From: Hymenopellis radicata
Taxonomy: Eukaryota > Basidiomycota > Agaricomycetes > Agaricales > Physalacriaceae
Assembly: GCA_015501595.1 (NCBI GenBank)
Contig: JADNRX010000243.1
Location: 20,599-84,598, forward strand
Length of the DNA: 64,000 nt
Direction of reading: 5' to 3'
Shown in pieces: positions 34,428-46,475 of the stretch. Both the position numbers and the translations under genes were made by a program. Numbering within the stretch: position 1 is the first letter of the stretch; each line of letters opens with the position of its first letter. The notes below the pieces were generated by a model. The model worked only from the letters and a program-made list of their open reading frames with translations, was not told the origin of the DNA and ran no database searches.

Positions 34428-37400
34428 AAGCCGCTAGTAGCCCCATTTCCATTGTGAACTTGTCATGTTTAGGTCGGGGCAGAGCTTTGGTGAAAATGTC
34501 TGCAACCATCTCATCAGTAGGGCAGTACTCAACGTGAATGATACCGTTCTCGATTTTCTCGCGAATGAAGTGATTCTCGATGTCGAAATGTTTGGATCGA
34601 GCGTGATACTGCGGGTCGTGCGCTATGGTGATAGCGGATTGATTATCTGAATAGATGAGGGTTGGCTCCTCAGGATTTCCGAATCCAAGAGCCTCAAAGA
34701 GATGTCTAAGCCAGATGGCTTGACGAGTAGCGCTCGTTAGCGCGGAATATTCGGCTTCAGCTGTGCTGAGCGCGACAGTGGGTTGGCGTTTTGAATGCCA
34801 CGCGATGGGTCCATTTCCAAGTAGGTAGACATGTCCAGAAATTGATTTACGGTCGTCCGGGTTGGCAGCAAAGTCGGCGTCGCTATACGCGCCATAGGAG
34901 TTGAAAAGAGAGATCGATTGATCCCGTTCCGGATCGGTTCCGCCATAAGTGATCCGGAGGCCACGCGTACCTTTCAGGTACCGAAAGATTCTTTTCACCG
35001 CTGTCCAGTGACTCTCATCTGGATTACCGCTGTATGCTCCCACTCTTGACACGGCATATGCGATGTCTGGACGACTTATGGACGCCGGCCATATTAGTGA
35101 GCCAATGTGCTCCGCATAGCTATGGCCTTGCTCGTTGGTTTCTTTGCTGCTTGATTCTGACTTTTGTAGGACAACATTTGGATCCATGGGCGTCGTGACG
35201 GTCGACATATTCTCATATCCAAAGCGCCGGAGGATGCCATCGATGTAGTGCTCTTGGGATATCTGGATCATGCGCTTGGCTCGGTCGCGATAGATTTCAA
35301 TACCAATGATCTTCTTGGGTTCTCCGATATCGTTGATTTCAACTTCCTGTTTCAACGCGACTTCGACAGCGGATATCATGGTGTTGGAATTGCTGAATAA
35401 CAGTAAGTCATCTACCCATACCGTGATGATTGTAAACTTATCCTGGACTCTGCGTATGTAGACGCCGTGGTCTACTTCAACGCGTTGGAAACCTAATCCG
35501 GTGAGTATGGAGTGTAATTTCTTATTCCACTCGCGTCCTGACTGCTTTAGACCATATAATGTCTTCTGGAGCCGACATACTCTCCCAGATTCGTCGTCAA
35601 ACCCCGGAGGTTGCGACATGTAGATCTCTTCTTCAAGCTCGCCGTTTAAGTATGCTCCTTTGACGTCGAGCTGCTTGATTTCAAGGTCTTCAACGGCGGC
35701 AATAGCTAGGAGTGCGCGAATTGATTCAAGTCGGACGATAGGGGAGAAAGTTTCTGAGTAGTCGATACCGGGGATCTGTGAGTATCCTTTTGCAACGAGT
35801 CTTGCTTTATACTTGGTGATTTCTCCTTGCTGATCTGTCTTCAGGTCAAATACCCAGCGACATCCGACTGGTTTTCTGTCGGCTGGACATTCCTCAAGTT
35901 TCCATGTTCCCATCCTGGAGAGCGTGTCGAGTTCCACATTCATCGCGCGTTCCCATTCCGGCCATGCCGACGACGCGCATGCCTCTTTTACGGACTGTGG
36001 AATTCTTGGGTCGCCATGTGCCAGATCTCCAGCTGCTACGCGAAACGCGTAGTGCGCTATGTTCTCATCTTCGACGGCTTTCGATGCTTGATGTTCAGAG
36101 CCTCGATTTGGACGGTCTGCTTTTGGTAAGCGTGCGTCTGGGTTTCCATACTGTCGATAATTGACATCCCTAATAGGTCGAGTAAGAACGCGTGCTGGAA
36201 TTGTGCTCGGTGGGTTTGGCTTAGGTGTGGCTAGTGGCGGTAATGCCTTTGCGGTCGGTGATGGTATGCTCTCTGACTTTACGGATGTTTCGTCCGATTC
36301 TGATGATGAAACAGATGGCGATGGCGATGTGGATGGCGCCGACGATTGGGTGGAAGTGCCTGGCTCCCCCTCAGCCAGTTGTCGGCACTCTTCTTCGAGT
36401 ACTTGTACTTTCTCTGGATCGCCGAATCGATAATTTCTTGAAATTTTTACACGGTGTGTTTTCTTGTCGTAGTATCTTATCGCCTTAGGACCATCTTCAA
36501 AACCGACAAAAATCTGTTTTGTCGCGCGGGCCTCAAGCTTCGATAATTTCTTGACGTCCTCCCGGAAGATCCATATGTCACATCCAAACTCTTGGAAGTG
36601 CGACACGTCCGGTTTCTCGCCTGTGAAGGCTGCATGCGGTGTTATTCCCTTTGGCAATGCTTTTGTCGGTGACCGATTTCGGATATAGGCGGCATGGGTA
36701 ACGGCGTGTTCCCAGAGGCTGCCAGGGAGGTTCTTCGAGAGTAGCATTGCTCTCGCAAGTTCGAGAAGTGTTCGGTTAAGGCGTTCGGAGACGCCGTTCT
36801 GCGATGGGGAATAAGGTGCGGTCGGGTGTATTTCGATACCACGGGATGCGAGCTCATCTTTTAAAGCTTTGTTTAGGTACTCTTTTCCCTCGTCGACGCG
36901 CAGCCATTTAAGTCGATACCCGAACTGGTTCTTTAACCATTCGATGTGTTCGATAACACGTGTCTTTGCTTGGTCCTTTGACTTCAAGAACAAAACTGTC
37001 ATTCGGCGGCTGGCGTCATCTGTGAACGAGATGTAGTAGTGGTTTCCTTCTGTGGATTTTACGCGCGCGGGGCCCCAGAGGTCGCTGTGGGTGCCCTCGC
37101 CGGGATTATCAGATTTTCGAGTAGATTCGTGTGGGAACGATGCGCGATGCGCTTTCGCTTGGATACAGGCTTCGCAGTTAGTAACTGGTGCACTGTTAGG
37201 ATCCAGTGTGAGTCCTTCGACAGCGCCGTCTTTGATAAGGAGTTCTAACGTAGATTTAGAGATGTGACCGAACTTTCGGTGCCAAGCCTCCCAGGTGTTT
37301 TCATCTGGCGCGGTTGCCATGTGCGCACTGTGTGCTGACTGCTGAGCTCGTGCGTTCAGCCAGTATAAGCGGTACTTCTTCATGCCTTCTATCATGATGT

Positions 37401-37700
37401 GGTCTGACTTTGACTTGATCAGAACCTTTCCGTTCTCAAAAGTAACAGATCCGCCGGCGTCATCGACACGAGAAATGGACAGTAGATTGTTTATAGCATC
37501 AGGTGCGTACAGTGTGTTTCGTAACTCTGAGGTTACTCGTTGACCATTAATACAGTCTTCGAGTACTACTGTACCACGACCGACAGCTTGTATGCTACTG
37601 TCTCCGAGGCCTGTAATCGATTCGCCGGTGATTGATTCGAACGTCTTGAAGAATGCGCGATTGTTGGCTATGTGTGTTGTGGTTCCTGAATCGGCTAACC
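34426..37700 (-). CDS. pol: Copia pol: protease, integrase, reverse transcriptase, RNase H
   Basis: Continuous frame from the MITE edge to the TGA at 34426. In order: aspartic protease start WLADSGTTTHI right at the MITE junction; GAG-pre-integrase HRKFGH; integrase core with HSDLWGP, FTDDASRR and the NGVSERLNR glutamate (D-D-35-E); reverse transcriptase with WVDDLLLF at the catalytic Asp pair; RNase H with DADFA, LSTAEAEY and SDNQSA. No internal stop, so enzymatic residues look intact. The MITE removes its connection to gag, so this part has no normal start; an internal ATG exists at 37395 but lies after the protease. In the source element it would be one polyprotein. Confidence 0.93.
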
Positions 37701-37708
37701 ATGTGTCT

Positions 37709-38221
37709 TAGAGACGGACGCGAGCCTATACTCAAGTATATTCATACTCATCATGTGAATAACTCATGCCTCAAGACCAATACTCACGACTCACGACTCT
37801 ACTCAAGACTCTACTCTACTCAAGACTCTACTCGCGAGTATTCATGAGTCTTGAGTATACAAATACTCAAGTATACTCGAGTATACTCAAGTATACTCAC
37901 CAAATTAGATAGTCGGCAGATCTATTTAAGCTAGCAAGTAGGATATTGAGTCGTATTTATATTAGTAAGGACTTTTGTTAAGACTAGAGGTAAAGGTGGA
38001 GCAGGCTTACAACATATCTGCTGAGCTATTGCATGTAGATGAAGTGATGAGTATTCATGAGTATGAGTCTACTAAATACTCATGGCACTAGATGTAGATT
38101 CACTACTCACCAAATACTCTAGACTCTACTCTACTCATCCGCGAGTATACTCGTGACTCGCACAATGAGTACACATTTATTCACGAGTATTTTTTATATT
38201 CTATACTCGCGTCCGTCTCTA
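37709..38221. mobile_element. hAT-type MITE nested in the copia coding region
   Basis: 513 bp with terminal inverted repeats TAGAGACGGACGCGAG / CTCGCGTCCGTCTCTA and an 8-bp target duplication ATGTGTCT (37701-37708 and 38222-38229), the hallmark of hAT transposases. No coding capacity: the interior is AT-rich with many ACTCAAGTATACTC and GAGTATTCATGAG words. Removing it with one duplication copy joins gag and protease in frame, giving the residues SRDTWLADSG. Confidence 0.93.
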
Positions 38222-39203
38222 ATGTGTCTCGAGATAGGCGTGCGTCGAAGTGGGGTTTGTCAGAGGCTGTGAAAGCGGAGTGCTGACGATCCTTGTCGTC
38301 GCCGGACTGGTGAGCACTCATATTTGAGCTATGCTTCTCATCCCTCTTCCCTTTTCCCTTTCCTTTTCCTCTCGGCCCTTTTCCTTCCATTCCGCCGCCT
38401 TTCGCCCAACAATCCTTCGCCATATGACCTCGCTTGCCGCAATTGAAGCAGCTCGGGTCCGATTCGTCCCTCCTGTGGGTATGCTTACCGTTCTTGGCAA
38501 ACATTGCTGATGAGCCTCCTGCAGCTTCACCAGACTTCTCTTTTCTACGGCGATCTTCATCAAGAATCAAGGCGGTGAGTTCAAATGATGAGATCACCTG
38601 GGGGCTCGTAGATGTGGTGCCCGACGTACTTCCCGTACTCGGCAGAGTGATTGTGTTGAGACTATGGGTTCCTAGATGTGTGCTCGTGAAGTTATCCCAC
38701 GATTCGGGCAGCGATGTAATCAGGACGATTAGGAATTCGATGTCGGATATGCTCAGACCCATGATGGCGAGCTGGTCCTTGATCTCACGGAGTTCAGTGA
38801 TGTGCGTTGGTATGTCCGTTGAATCGTCAGCTACAGTCCGATAAAGCTTGCGTCGATACGACATGACGCCTAGGTAACCTCTCATTTCCTTCACAGTTCT
38901 AAGTTGACTCCACATCTCGGCGGCTGTAGTTGCGCCCGAGATATGTACCATCTGACTATCCCCAAGCGCGAGCTCTATCTGGCTCTGTGCTTTCCCATCT
39001 TTCTTCTTCCACTCCTTGATGGCCGTTGCCTCGGTTGAAGTGATTGCATTGGGATCTGCTGGGACCGGTTCCTGCGTGGTTCCGTCGACATACTCAAGAA
39101 GGTCTTTGTCACGGAGGATGGCGATGATTCGTCGCTTCCACGGGATGTAGTTGGTATCGTTTAGGTGCTCGATTCGATATGACGATGAGCTGGAGTCCGC
39201 CAT
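38222..39203 (-). CDS. gag: Copia Gag (capsid and zinc knuckle)
   Basis: Starts at ATG 39203. N-terminal region EHLNDTNYIPWKRRIIAILR is the copia Gag start (DUF4219/UBN2 type). At about residue 255 there is a CCHC zinc knuckle, CFNCGKRGHMAKDC, which binds RNA, followed by a basic Gly/Lys-rich stretch. The frame runs on into the MITE and stops at 38181, adding about 13 foreign residues. Gag makes the virus-like particle in the cytoplasm. Confidence 0.93.
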
Positions 39204-39297
39204 TGTGTTTGATGTGTGAGGATTGTGTTATTGCACGTTTCGTGCGAGTGTGAATATGTGTGTGTATAGATGTCTACGGAATCAGTGTTTAAAGGCC

Positions 39298-39310
39298 GGG
39301 GCCCATAACC
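39298..39310 (-). promoter_or_regulatory. Copia primer-binding site (initiator tRNA half-molecule type)
   Basis: GGTTATGGGCCCC begins directly inside the 5' LTR. It is complementary to GGGCCCATAACC, which matches the anticodon arm of initiator methionine tRNA (CAT in the middle), not a tRNA 3' end. Priming from the cleaved half of tRNA-iMet is known for Drosophila copia and Ty5. Confidence 0.75.
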
Positions 39311-39584
39311 TGTTGGCGCAGATAGTTTCGAGTGGTGTGATGGACGCGGTAAACGTCCGGCTGATCGCGTAGGTTACACACTTAATCTTGCATGTGTGTT
39401 TAGTTGTGGTTCATGGGATGTAAAAATTGTTAATTGAAAGAGCAGAATACATGAGTTTATATACTACAATGTCTGTGACTCATAAGGAGTCATCTGTAGT
39501 CTGTGAGTCGCGATGACTCGTACTAGGCTGTTCTACGCAGCACTAGCGGATTGTCCGAGCAGCCCGAAGGCTCTCGTTCCAACA
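39311..39584 (-). repeat. Copia 5' LTR with TATA box
   Basis: 274 bp, identical to the other LTR. A TATATAAA box lies at 39457-39464 on the minus strand and is the probable promoter. The right target duplication CATGA follows at 39585-39589. Confidence 0.95.
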
Positions 39585-39605
39585 CATGATCCAGAGCAGG
39601 CATAG

Positions 39606-41700
39606 AGTAGATGGACTGGACTGTGGCAGCTACGATATTTGAGGTCATATAGTGGTGAGCGTGAGGTTGGCATGTAACTATAGCCGGTTCATAGCGTATG
39701 GTATGGCGTGCGAGATGGGCATCTAGCGAACAACTTGAAGGAACTGCAGAAGAAAAAAGTGTTCACGGGGAAAGGATTGGCATCCTGAGCCGTTAGACTA
39801 TGGGTACCGTATAGAAAGGATGGCAGGGACTGGTCTTGTCATCTCGCGCTCATGTCACTGGATTGGGACGATGCAAGGGTGACAGGACGAGTTCCAGCCT
39901 TGCACGGGGCACGGGTACCACGCCTTGTTAGAAGCTCACACTGTGGGACGTTCTCATTTCTCTTCCGAGTAATCCGTCTTGGACCCAACTACCATTATTC
40001 GAAAATGACTAGGACGACCACCGTGAACAAACTGCGCCGAACTGCAAGGACCCTGTAACTTATGGGAAAATGAAGAGGATACATTCTCAATCCTTCAGGT
40101 TCTGGCGGCACCGGTGGTGCACTGGTCACTGCTTGCTACCAATGTGGCAGCGCTGAATGAATTTTACTTACTGCAAAGGCTAGTTCCGCCGTGGATGGAT
40201 CCGCCTCCTCGTTCGTGTTGGGTATGTCATCTTCCCACCTCCCGTCTCCGCGCGCGAGACTTCGCTACAATGACGGTCGTTGTATTTCCAAGGAGCGTTG
40301 GACAACCAATCTTCCGGGAGAGAAGTAGCTCACTGGCTACTCGCTGTCATCACCATGGTGCTATAATCAAGACTATTTTTTTCCTGTCTTGTTCACTAGC
40401 GAGTTGACGCCAAGTAGAAATGACTCGGATATGTTGATCTGACCAGTGACGGTGAAGTAGCTCACTCTGAGTCGCCGCCAATACCACGGAGGTACTGGCA
40501 AGATTCAAGAACTGAGACGAACGAGCGGAAGACCGGACTGGGAATCGGGACACACTTTTCGACTCGCTATCATCATGTCCTAATTCGAGAACTTCCTAGC
40601 GTGGACCGTGGATTATGAAGAGGGTTTTTGGGCCGCGGCGCGCACCGGAAAGGACACATCCAACACATCATACGGTAAACCCGTCCGGCGTCTATGACTC
40701 TCATTGGATTTCTCAACTTGACAGCTGTCAGTCCCATTGGCGGCAGAAGTGCTGTAACGGTTATGTGGGGGATTCGTGACAGTTACGATCCTTCCACACG
40801 GGGTTGTTTGTTCAGGTTAGTTCTCGAGAGAGGATTCGAGCGATGCTGAGTGGGATATAGAGTAGATTTCAAAAGGGTTTTTTTTTTTACATACGATGCG
40901 AACAGTGCTAATTAACTAGTCTGGCGCACTGCCCGCATGAGTAAGTACGAGTCATAAAATGTCCAAAACAAGTAAGCTACCACGTAGCGTACTTGTGTCC
41001 ATAACGTGTCCAAGAGGATCGGGGATTGGTTCGAAAAGGTGGCAAACGTGTCCATAGGATGAGCGGCTATGTCCGCAGATAAGATAGAAAGATAGGAAAA
41101 ATCACGCGCCCGTTACAGGTTACTTACTGCCATAAAAGGTTCAGGTATCTTCGTTTTTGGGGTTTACCTTGTCCGCCACCTTCAGCGGAATGAGGGACAA
41201 GGAGTTTAGCGATCAAATCTTGGTCGGTTACTCTCCTCGCGCCTTCCGTCCTCAAGCGCTGCCAGTGGCCGCATATTCTTCAGGTCCCTCACCGTCGTCA
41301 TCATCCTCGAGTCCTTGACCGGGACTGGTGGTTAACGCGGTTCATACAATACTTTGCTTTGACCCAAACTTTGCGCTCGTCGTGGTCAAATACTATCAAC
41401 TCAAAAAGAATTGTCTTTTCAACCAAGTTCCATTCACAACTGATACCCGCTACAGGTGTGCTTAGTCATGGTGCTTTTTTAGGTGGTAGCCACACTCTGA
41501 TAGCCACTGCGCCCAGTCGATTCCTGCTGCTTGCGACTCCGTTGGCTCAATTACTGGACAACATCCAGCCATCTGACGTTTGGGAAACAGATCGGTCGAA
41601 TCGTTCGAGAAACCGAGAGCAGGCGACAGATTCTACTTGCAATGGTAGCCCTTGACTGCAAGGTTATAAACGACAGATCATTATTATTAAAACTCTATCC
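39606..41700. other. Intergenic, no gene seen
   Basis: Short frames only (for example 39852-40058, 41359-41655), none with a domain or splicing support. An A/T run lies near 40880-40890. Confidence 0.45.
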
Positions 41701-41750
41701 GTGAGTACGTAGACCTTCCAAGACAACACATACATAGATTAGTACACCAT

Positions 41751-43229
41751 TCAGGAAGAACTATTGTTATCAGGCTTTGGAGCAGTGTGCTGGACTAGAA
41801 ACCTGTCGAAGTCCTTGCGCCGCATACCTCCACCTGGCGGACACACTATCATACACGTCAATATCAATGCAGGTTACGGAAGCAAGGAGCATACCTGTTC
41901 GCTCCATAACCCGCAATTTGCCCTGCAAGTCCGGCAACCGAATCAGTATCTGATCCAACAGATCGTCGTCCTTTGGCGGATACCCACTGCAAACATTCGG
42001 CGGCGCACACAAGCCATCTGAGACATGCTTGCGGTGCGCGATTACCAGGACACTGTCGAGCTGCTCAGCGTGGACAGCAATGTGCTCCCGATCGCGACAA
42101 GGTTCACAGTGCTCTCCAGTCGTTCTTCGCGCTCGATCTGGCTACATCCAATTTCGAGCGTCAGAGAGCGCAGGCTGGGTGGGATGGGAACTTCGCGTAT
42201 CCATGGGTCGGAGAATGTGGTGACAAAGAAGTAGAGACTGCGGAGGTTGGGGTCTCTGTAAAGTCTAGAGGAAAGACATCTTCGCCGTCTGGTGTCGTAG
42301 GTTAGTCATGTACGAGGGTGGAGAGCAAGATACGTACTGTCGTTCCAGTACATAGAGCGAACATCAATTCGAAAGTGTTGGAGAGAACCACCGATGAGGT
42401 GGAAGAGGCGCTTGAGGTAGGTCAAATTGATATCAGGCATGTCGGTCAGAATTCCGAGCGAGAATTCTTCGAGAGAAGAAAGGTCGAAGGGTACGCGTCG
42501 CTGAGTGAATGGTTCGAGGGCAACAGATTCGTGTCCATGAATATGAAGCGACTTGAGCCTGGGCGGCGTTAGGCCCGGACGACGAGGATTACGGCCCCAT
42601 TCAAAGGGGCGTCTTGGAACCACGCAAAGTTCTCTAGACTCTGACACTGATGTAGCAGGTGATTCAACTCGTTCGAATCGGTGAAGAGGGTCGCGCACAG
42701 GTCTAGTGACACGATGGTCGAGAGTGAGAAGAGTTCTAGGAAGCACTTGCGAGAAAAGGGTTGGTGATGCTGGAGATCGCTTTGTGGCGGGTAGAGTACA
42801 GCGGCCTCTTCGATATGAGTGAGTTCGCAGAAGACGAGACCCAACGCCATAGGATCCGCGGTGGCGAGGAGACTATCATCGAGCGCGATGCTCTTCACGT
42901 AACGGATGAGATGTGGGCATTCTCTGAACAGATCATGCAATTCTGTGGCGCCGTACAGCCTTCCATAACGCGGTCGTGCATGCCGTTGGGCACGAGTTTT
43001 ACGATCTTGGACGAGAGACACATCGTGGAAGAGGTGAATTCGAGAGACAGGGAGAAATGAGGAGCACACTAGGGCACAGGCTTTGAGTGCATCGACGTCG
43101 TTGTAGTTGAAGTCAATAATGTGCTCCCAGATTTCTTGAGGGAACCAATTGTCGTCGAACCAGTTTTCTATGGGAGAGGTTAAGAGATAAACATGAGTCG
43201 CTGCCCAACTTACTTGAAGTAGAGCTCAT
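41751..43229 (-). CDS. F-box/LRR-type protein, 6 exons, 404 aa
   Basis: Exons on the minus strand: 43214-43229, 42624-43167, 42334-42558, 42108-42288, 41895-42060, 41751-41833. The introns (46, 65, 45, 47, 61 nt) restore one frame where the raw frames appear shifted. The F-box is NWFPQEIWEHIIDF, then DVDALKACALVCSSFLPVSR (residues about 10-45), the Skp1-binding segment of SCF ubiquitin-ligase adaptors. Then leucine-rich segments follow (LRSLYFF, LRSLTLEIG, LKSLHIHG). The short first exon (MSSTS) is typical of such genes. If intron 4 were retained the protein would end at 42042 (343 aa); I prefer splicing because the downstream frame (LDSVLVIAHRKHVSDGLCAP) is plainly coding. Function beyond F-box adaptor unknown. 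Confidence 0.82.
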
Positions 43230-43309
43230 TGTGGCTCGAACACGCCTGGCGTTAGTAGATGATGGTGGTCGGTAGCGAAGCCTAATCAAGGCACGTGGCC
43301 TACTTGGCG

Positions 43310-44500
43310 CTTGTCTTCTGACCACCATCATCAATTCTTGTACATCAATACATTCCCGCGCGCCTTTTCATTCTAGGCGCGTTTCAGAGTTATCATTACC
43401 TGTGGGATTGACTGACCAACTATGTAGATGCCAACGATGGTATTTCTTTTCCCAAGACCAACGCTGTACAGGTCTAGACGTCGGTCTCTACCCATGAGCG
43501 GCCCCATCTAGTTTATTCAGTGCCCAATACTCGGTGTAAACGCGGTTCACTAGGTCTCCGGAATGAGAAAAGGGTAGCAGGTTGCAAGGCATCTCGCTCT
43601 GTCGTCCTATCACTGCATTCTTACAGCTGCTAGAGGACCCGGACGTTGAAAATGCAAGAATCACTGACAGACAGTAACTACTAACTCAGTGATACACGCT
43701 GTGGCCTAGTTATCCGGTCCGTGGCCCTGCTTTACGCCACTTCACGCCTCTTTACAATCCGGGCCGGTGCCATGTTACCCTTTTCTCTGGAACCATCGCG
43801 CACGCTATCGCTTCTTTCGCTTGGTTTCCTTCTTGTTGGGCCGACTTTTTTCTGTAGTGCCATTTTACCCGTCGAGGCAAGTCTATACTTTTTCATGTTA
43901 TATCCACGCTATTAACACTCTCCTTAGGATCAGACTAAACCCTACCTATTCCTCGCGTTGCGCTCATCTAGTTAGTTCTACCGAGCTCCATGAACCTACG
44001 GATTTGAGTGTACACAGAAGTTTCATTCAATCCTTTCATAGACCGTGCACAAGTCAGAACAGCGAACGGTATGTTCGATCGGTCCCTTCGACGTTCAATC
44101 TTTCTTCTGACCACCATGACCAGGTTTGTCGCGTTTTGAATTGACCCGCGGCGCCTTCCTGGACGTCGTGCATGACATTCTGTTGTTTGATTGAAATCAT
44201 CACAGGTCTTTTGCCACACATTCCCGCTTGCCTTTTCATACTCCCCTCACGGGTGCAGCTGATAATGGACCTGGTCGTTCCGAATGCAAGGATCAATCAA
44301 CGAGATGCCTCGGGTGATATGCACTGTGGCGCAACTTTCCAGTCCGTGGCAATGATTCACGCCATCGACGCCTCTTTATCATCCGGGCCGGTACCATGTC
44401 CTTCCTGCACACAATTCTGGAACACAGAGGTCAATCGTGCACACTATCGCTTCCTTCTCTTGTTTGTCGCATATTGAAATTCTCGCTGGTCTTTTGCCAC
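43310..44500. repeat. Decayed internal duplication, no gene
   Basis: Words in 43314-43860 recur in the same order at 44098-44470: CTTCTGACCACCAT, CCTTTTCATNCT, GTCCGTGGC, CGCCTCTTTA, ATCCGGGCCGGT, CACTATCGCTTC. Spacing changes between copies show old divergence. ORFs within have no domains. Confidence 0.5.
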
Positions 44501-44913
44501 TTGCTTTCTTCCTCATGAAGCGAGATATGAAATATGTGCGTTTCATTCCCCGACTTCAACCGCGTGTTCTTTCATCTAACCTCTGACGCTCAGAAATTAC
44601 CGGTCAATGTTGTCGTACAAAGAGATCCCGCCTCGTCGTACCCATGAGGCGCAGGCGCAGTCGCTGCGTGACACTCTCACATGCCGATGCGCGCTGTGAC
44701 GCCTCTCACGTGATAGTGACGGTCTTTGCTGTGGACAAATGGAGCTGGTGTCTTTGTTCATTGTCTAAACGCTTATATACGGTCGGCCCATGCGTCTACT
44801 TTTTGGTTGTAACCGTCGCCATCCCGCAACTCTTATAACCAACGTTCCGCCTGGCTCAAGCCATTTCCGCATATTCCCTACAATCGACGCTGCCACCAAG
44901 AAGACCACGAGTC

Positions 44914-46081
44914 ATGCCCATTTACGCGCAGACCCCGATGTTGGCCAAGGTTAAATTCGGACATACCGTTGTGTTCACTATATCAGATGAAGACAATGCT
45001 CGCAGTCCCATCTTCCTGCCGCGCCACCGAACCTGCGATCCTCCTTCACCGATTTTGAAGCGAATGCGCAAAGGGGAAGATACCGGTGCGTTGTTTACAC
45101 TTATAAGGTCGCATTGTTACTGATTGTCATGTGATAATAGGATACTCTCGATTCCATGCATATCCCCGTCCACGAGCGAATATCTACAACTTGAAGCCTT
45201 GGTCGGAGACTCACCATCGGCGTGGGTCAGATGCGGATTCCAAGCCGCCTAAGAGACGAAGCGAAAACCAAGTGACGCCGGTTGTAAAGGTTGTGAGCAC
45301 CGAGCAGAAGTCGCCGAGGACGCCCTCGCTGCAGGTGGAGACGGGATGCAGCGTTGATGTCGACGTAGACATTTTGGTTATTCCCCCGAGCCCGATGACG
45401 ATCGATCCACCGACTAGGACGTCCTCTCCACCTCCCCAATCGGCTAGGCGGCGGAAAAGAGATTCACTCGATGTCCTCCAGCCACTCCCCGAGACAGTGA
45501 CCAGGGCACCAATTACGCGCCCACCCAAGCACAGGCGGACAAAGTCTCGTCACCACCGCGACTCGTTCGACCTACAGAGTCTCGCCACTGCTCTGCCCCC
45601 ATCACCCGACTATCGTCTCCATCTCGATCTCTCCACAACGCGTCCGCTATTCTGGTGCCTTTTCGACGTCCCGTCCACCCGGAGCGTCGAGCCCAACACA
45701 CAGCTCGACTTGACAGCCTGTCCCGGTGCGGCCTCGCTCACCGTACACACGCACCCATTCTTCCCGCCCGTAACCGTCCCGGGGACTGCCACCATACAAG
45801 ACGTCTTGTACGCCATTTACGTGTCGCTGCACGAGGACCTCGGCGAGGTCAGCGAGAAGGAGGCAGCGCTGGGTATGCGCGATAGGGATTATGTCGTCGC
45901 GGCGAAGCTCAAGCGACATCAGCTTAGGGGATGTGTGGAGGAAGATGAGATTCGGTTGGATTTGATGGATGGGTTCGTGATGTTCCAGGGGCTGGAGGTT
46001 ATCAAGTGCGAGGGCGGGGGTGCGAATATTGAGTGTCAGCTACATCTGAAGAGGGAGAGAAGTTGGGAGCAGTGGCCATAG
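44914..46081 (+). CDS. DUF6699-type protein, 2 exons, 370 aa
   Basis: Exons 44914-45085 and 45141-46081 join in frame over a 55-nt intron. Residues 1-200 are a disordered, Pro/Ser/Arg-rich region with several basic RRKRDSLD- and KHRRTKSRHH-type patches. The C-terminal part (about 205-345) reads LHLDLSTTRPLFWCLFDVP, then SLTVHTHPFFPPVTVPG and TIQDVLYAIYVSLHEDLGEV, the pattern of the basidiomycete DUF6699 domain. Its biochemical function is unknown. The gene is intact, uniform in composition, and has a TATATA element about 140 nt upstream (near 44774). Domain name given from memory of the pattern, not a search. Confidence 0.75.
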
Positions 46082-46475
46082 GCTGTCTGATGTTTTTCGT
46101 TCAGTGCCTTCGGTATATGTATGGTAAGACTATCTATGCTACTTTATAATCACTCTGTCTTCCTTATTTAATGCACGCGGTTGATAATTATTATACTATA
46201 TTGGTGGTTCACAGGGCATCGCCATGGTTTTCGTGAGGCCACCAGTGTTAATTGATATCCTCATCTGCTCTAGATGAGGCCTTCTAAGTTCTGTGCCCTT
46301 CCATAACTGCAGATTTAGGGTGGTGAAGTAAACCCTTGGTTTTGATACACCTCGGGTTTACTGCGGTTAGTAACGGTATCAATACGGTATCGAAACCGTC
46401 GGGGGTGGGGAGGTAGGTTTCGATACCGGCACGTGACTATTTCACGTGACTTTCGCGGGGGCGGGGGCAGAACAG

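Larger units (their letters stand above)
34145..39584 (-). mobile_element. Complete Ty1/copia LTR retrotransposon, recent insertion
   Basis: A 5,440-bp element in minus orientation: LTRs 39311-39584 (5') and 34145-34418 (3'), each 274 bp, TGTTGG...CCAACA, identical to each other as far as I can compare. It has a 5-bp target duplication (CATGA), a primer-binding site, a polypurine tract, and one gag-pol frame in copia order (gag, protease, integrase, reverse transcriptase, RNase H). LTR identity means a young insertion. A 513-bp MITE (37709-38221) splits the coding frame; without it the frame would be 1,418 codons. It is inserted in the tail of an MFS gene. Confidence 0.95.

Noticed and set aside
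36161..36488. Plus-strand ORFs across the copia pol region
   Set aside because: Shadows of the minus-strand polyprotein.
37730..38200. CRISPR-like or satellite array in the ACTCAAGTATACTC repeats
   Set aside because: Spacing is irregular, there are no unique spacers, and the segment is bounded by MITE ends with an 8-bp duplication.
42042..42044. Stop codon of the F-box/LRR gene at 42042
   Set aside because: A 47-nt intron with good borders skips it, and the downstream frame to 41751 is clearly coding; kept only as an alternative.
42306..42746. Separate 146-codon minus ORF, or a frameshift in the F-box/LRR gene
   Set aside because: A 65-nt GT-AG intron (42559-42623, with a CTAAC branch site) and a 45-nt intron (42289-42333) join the frames exactly, so it is the same gene and not a lesion.
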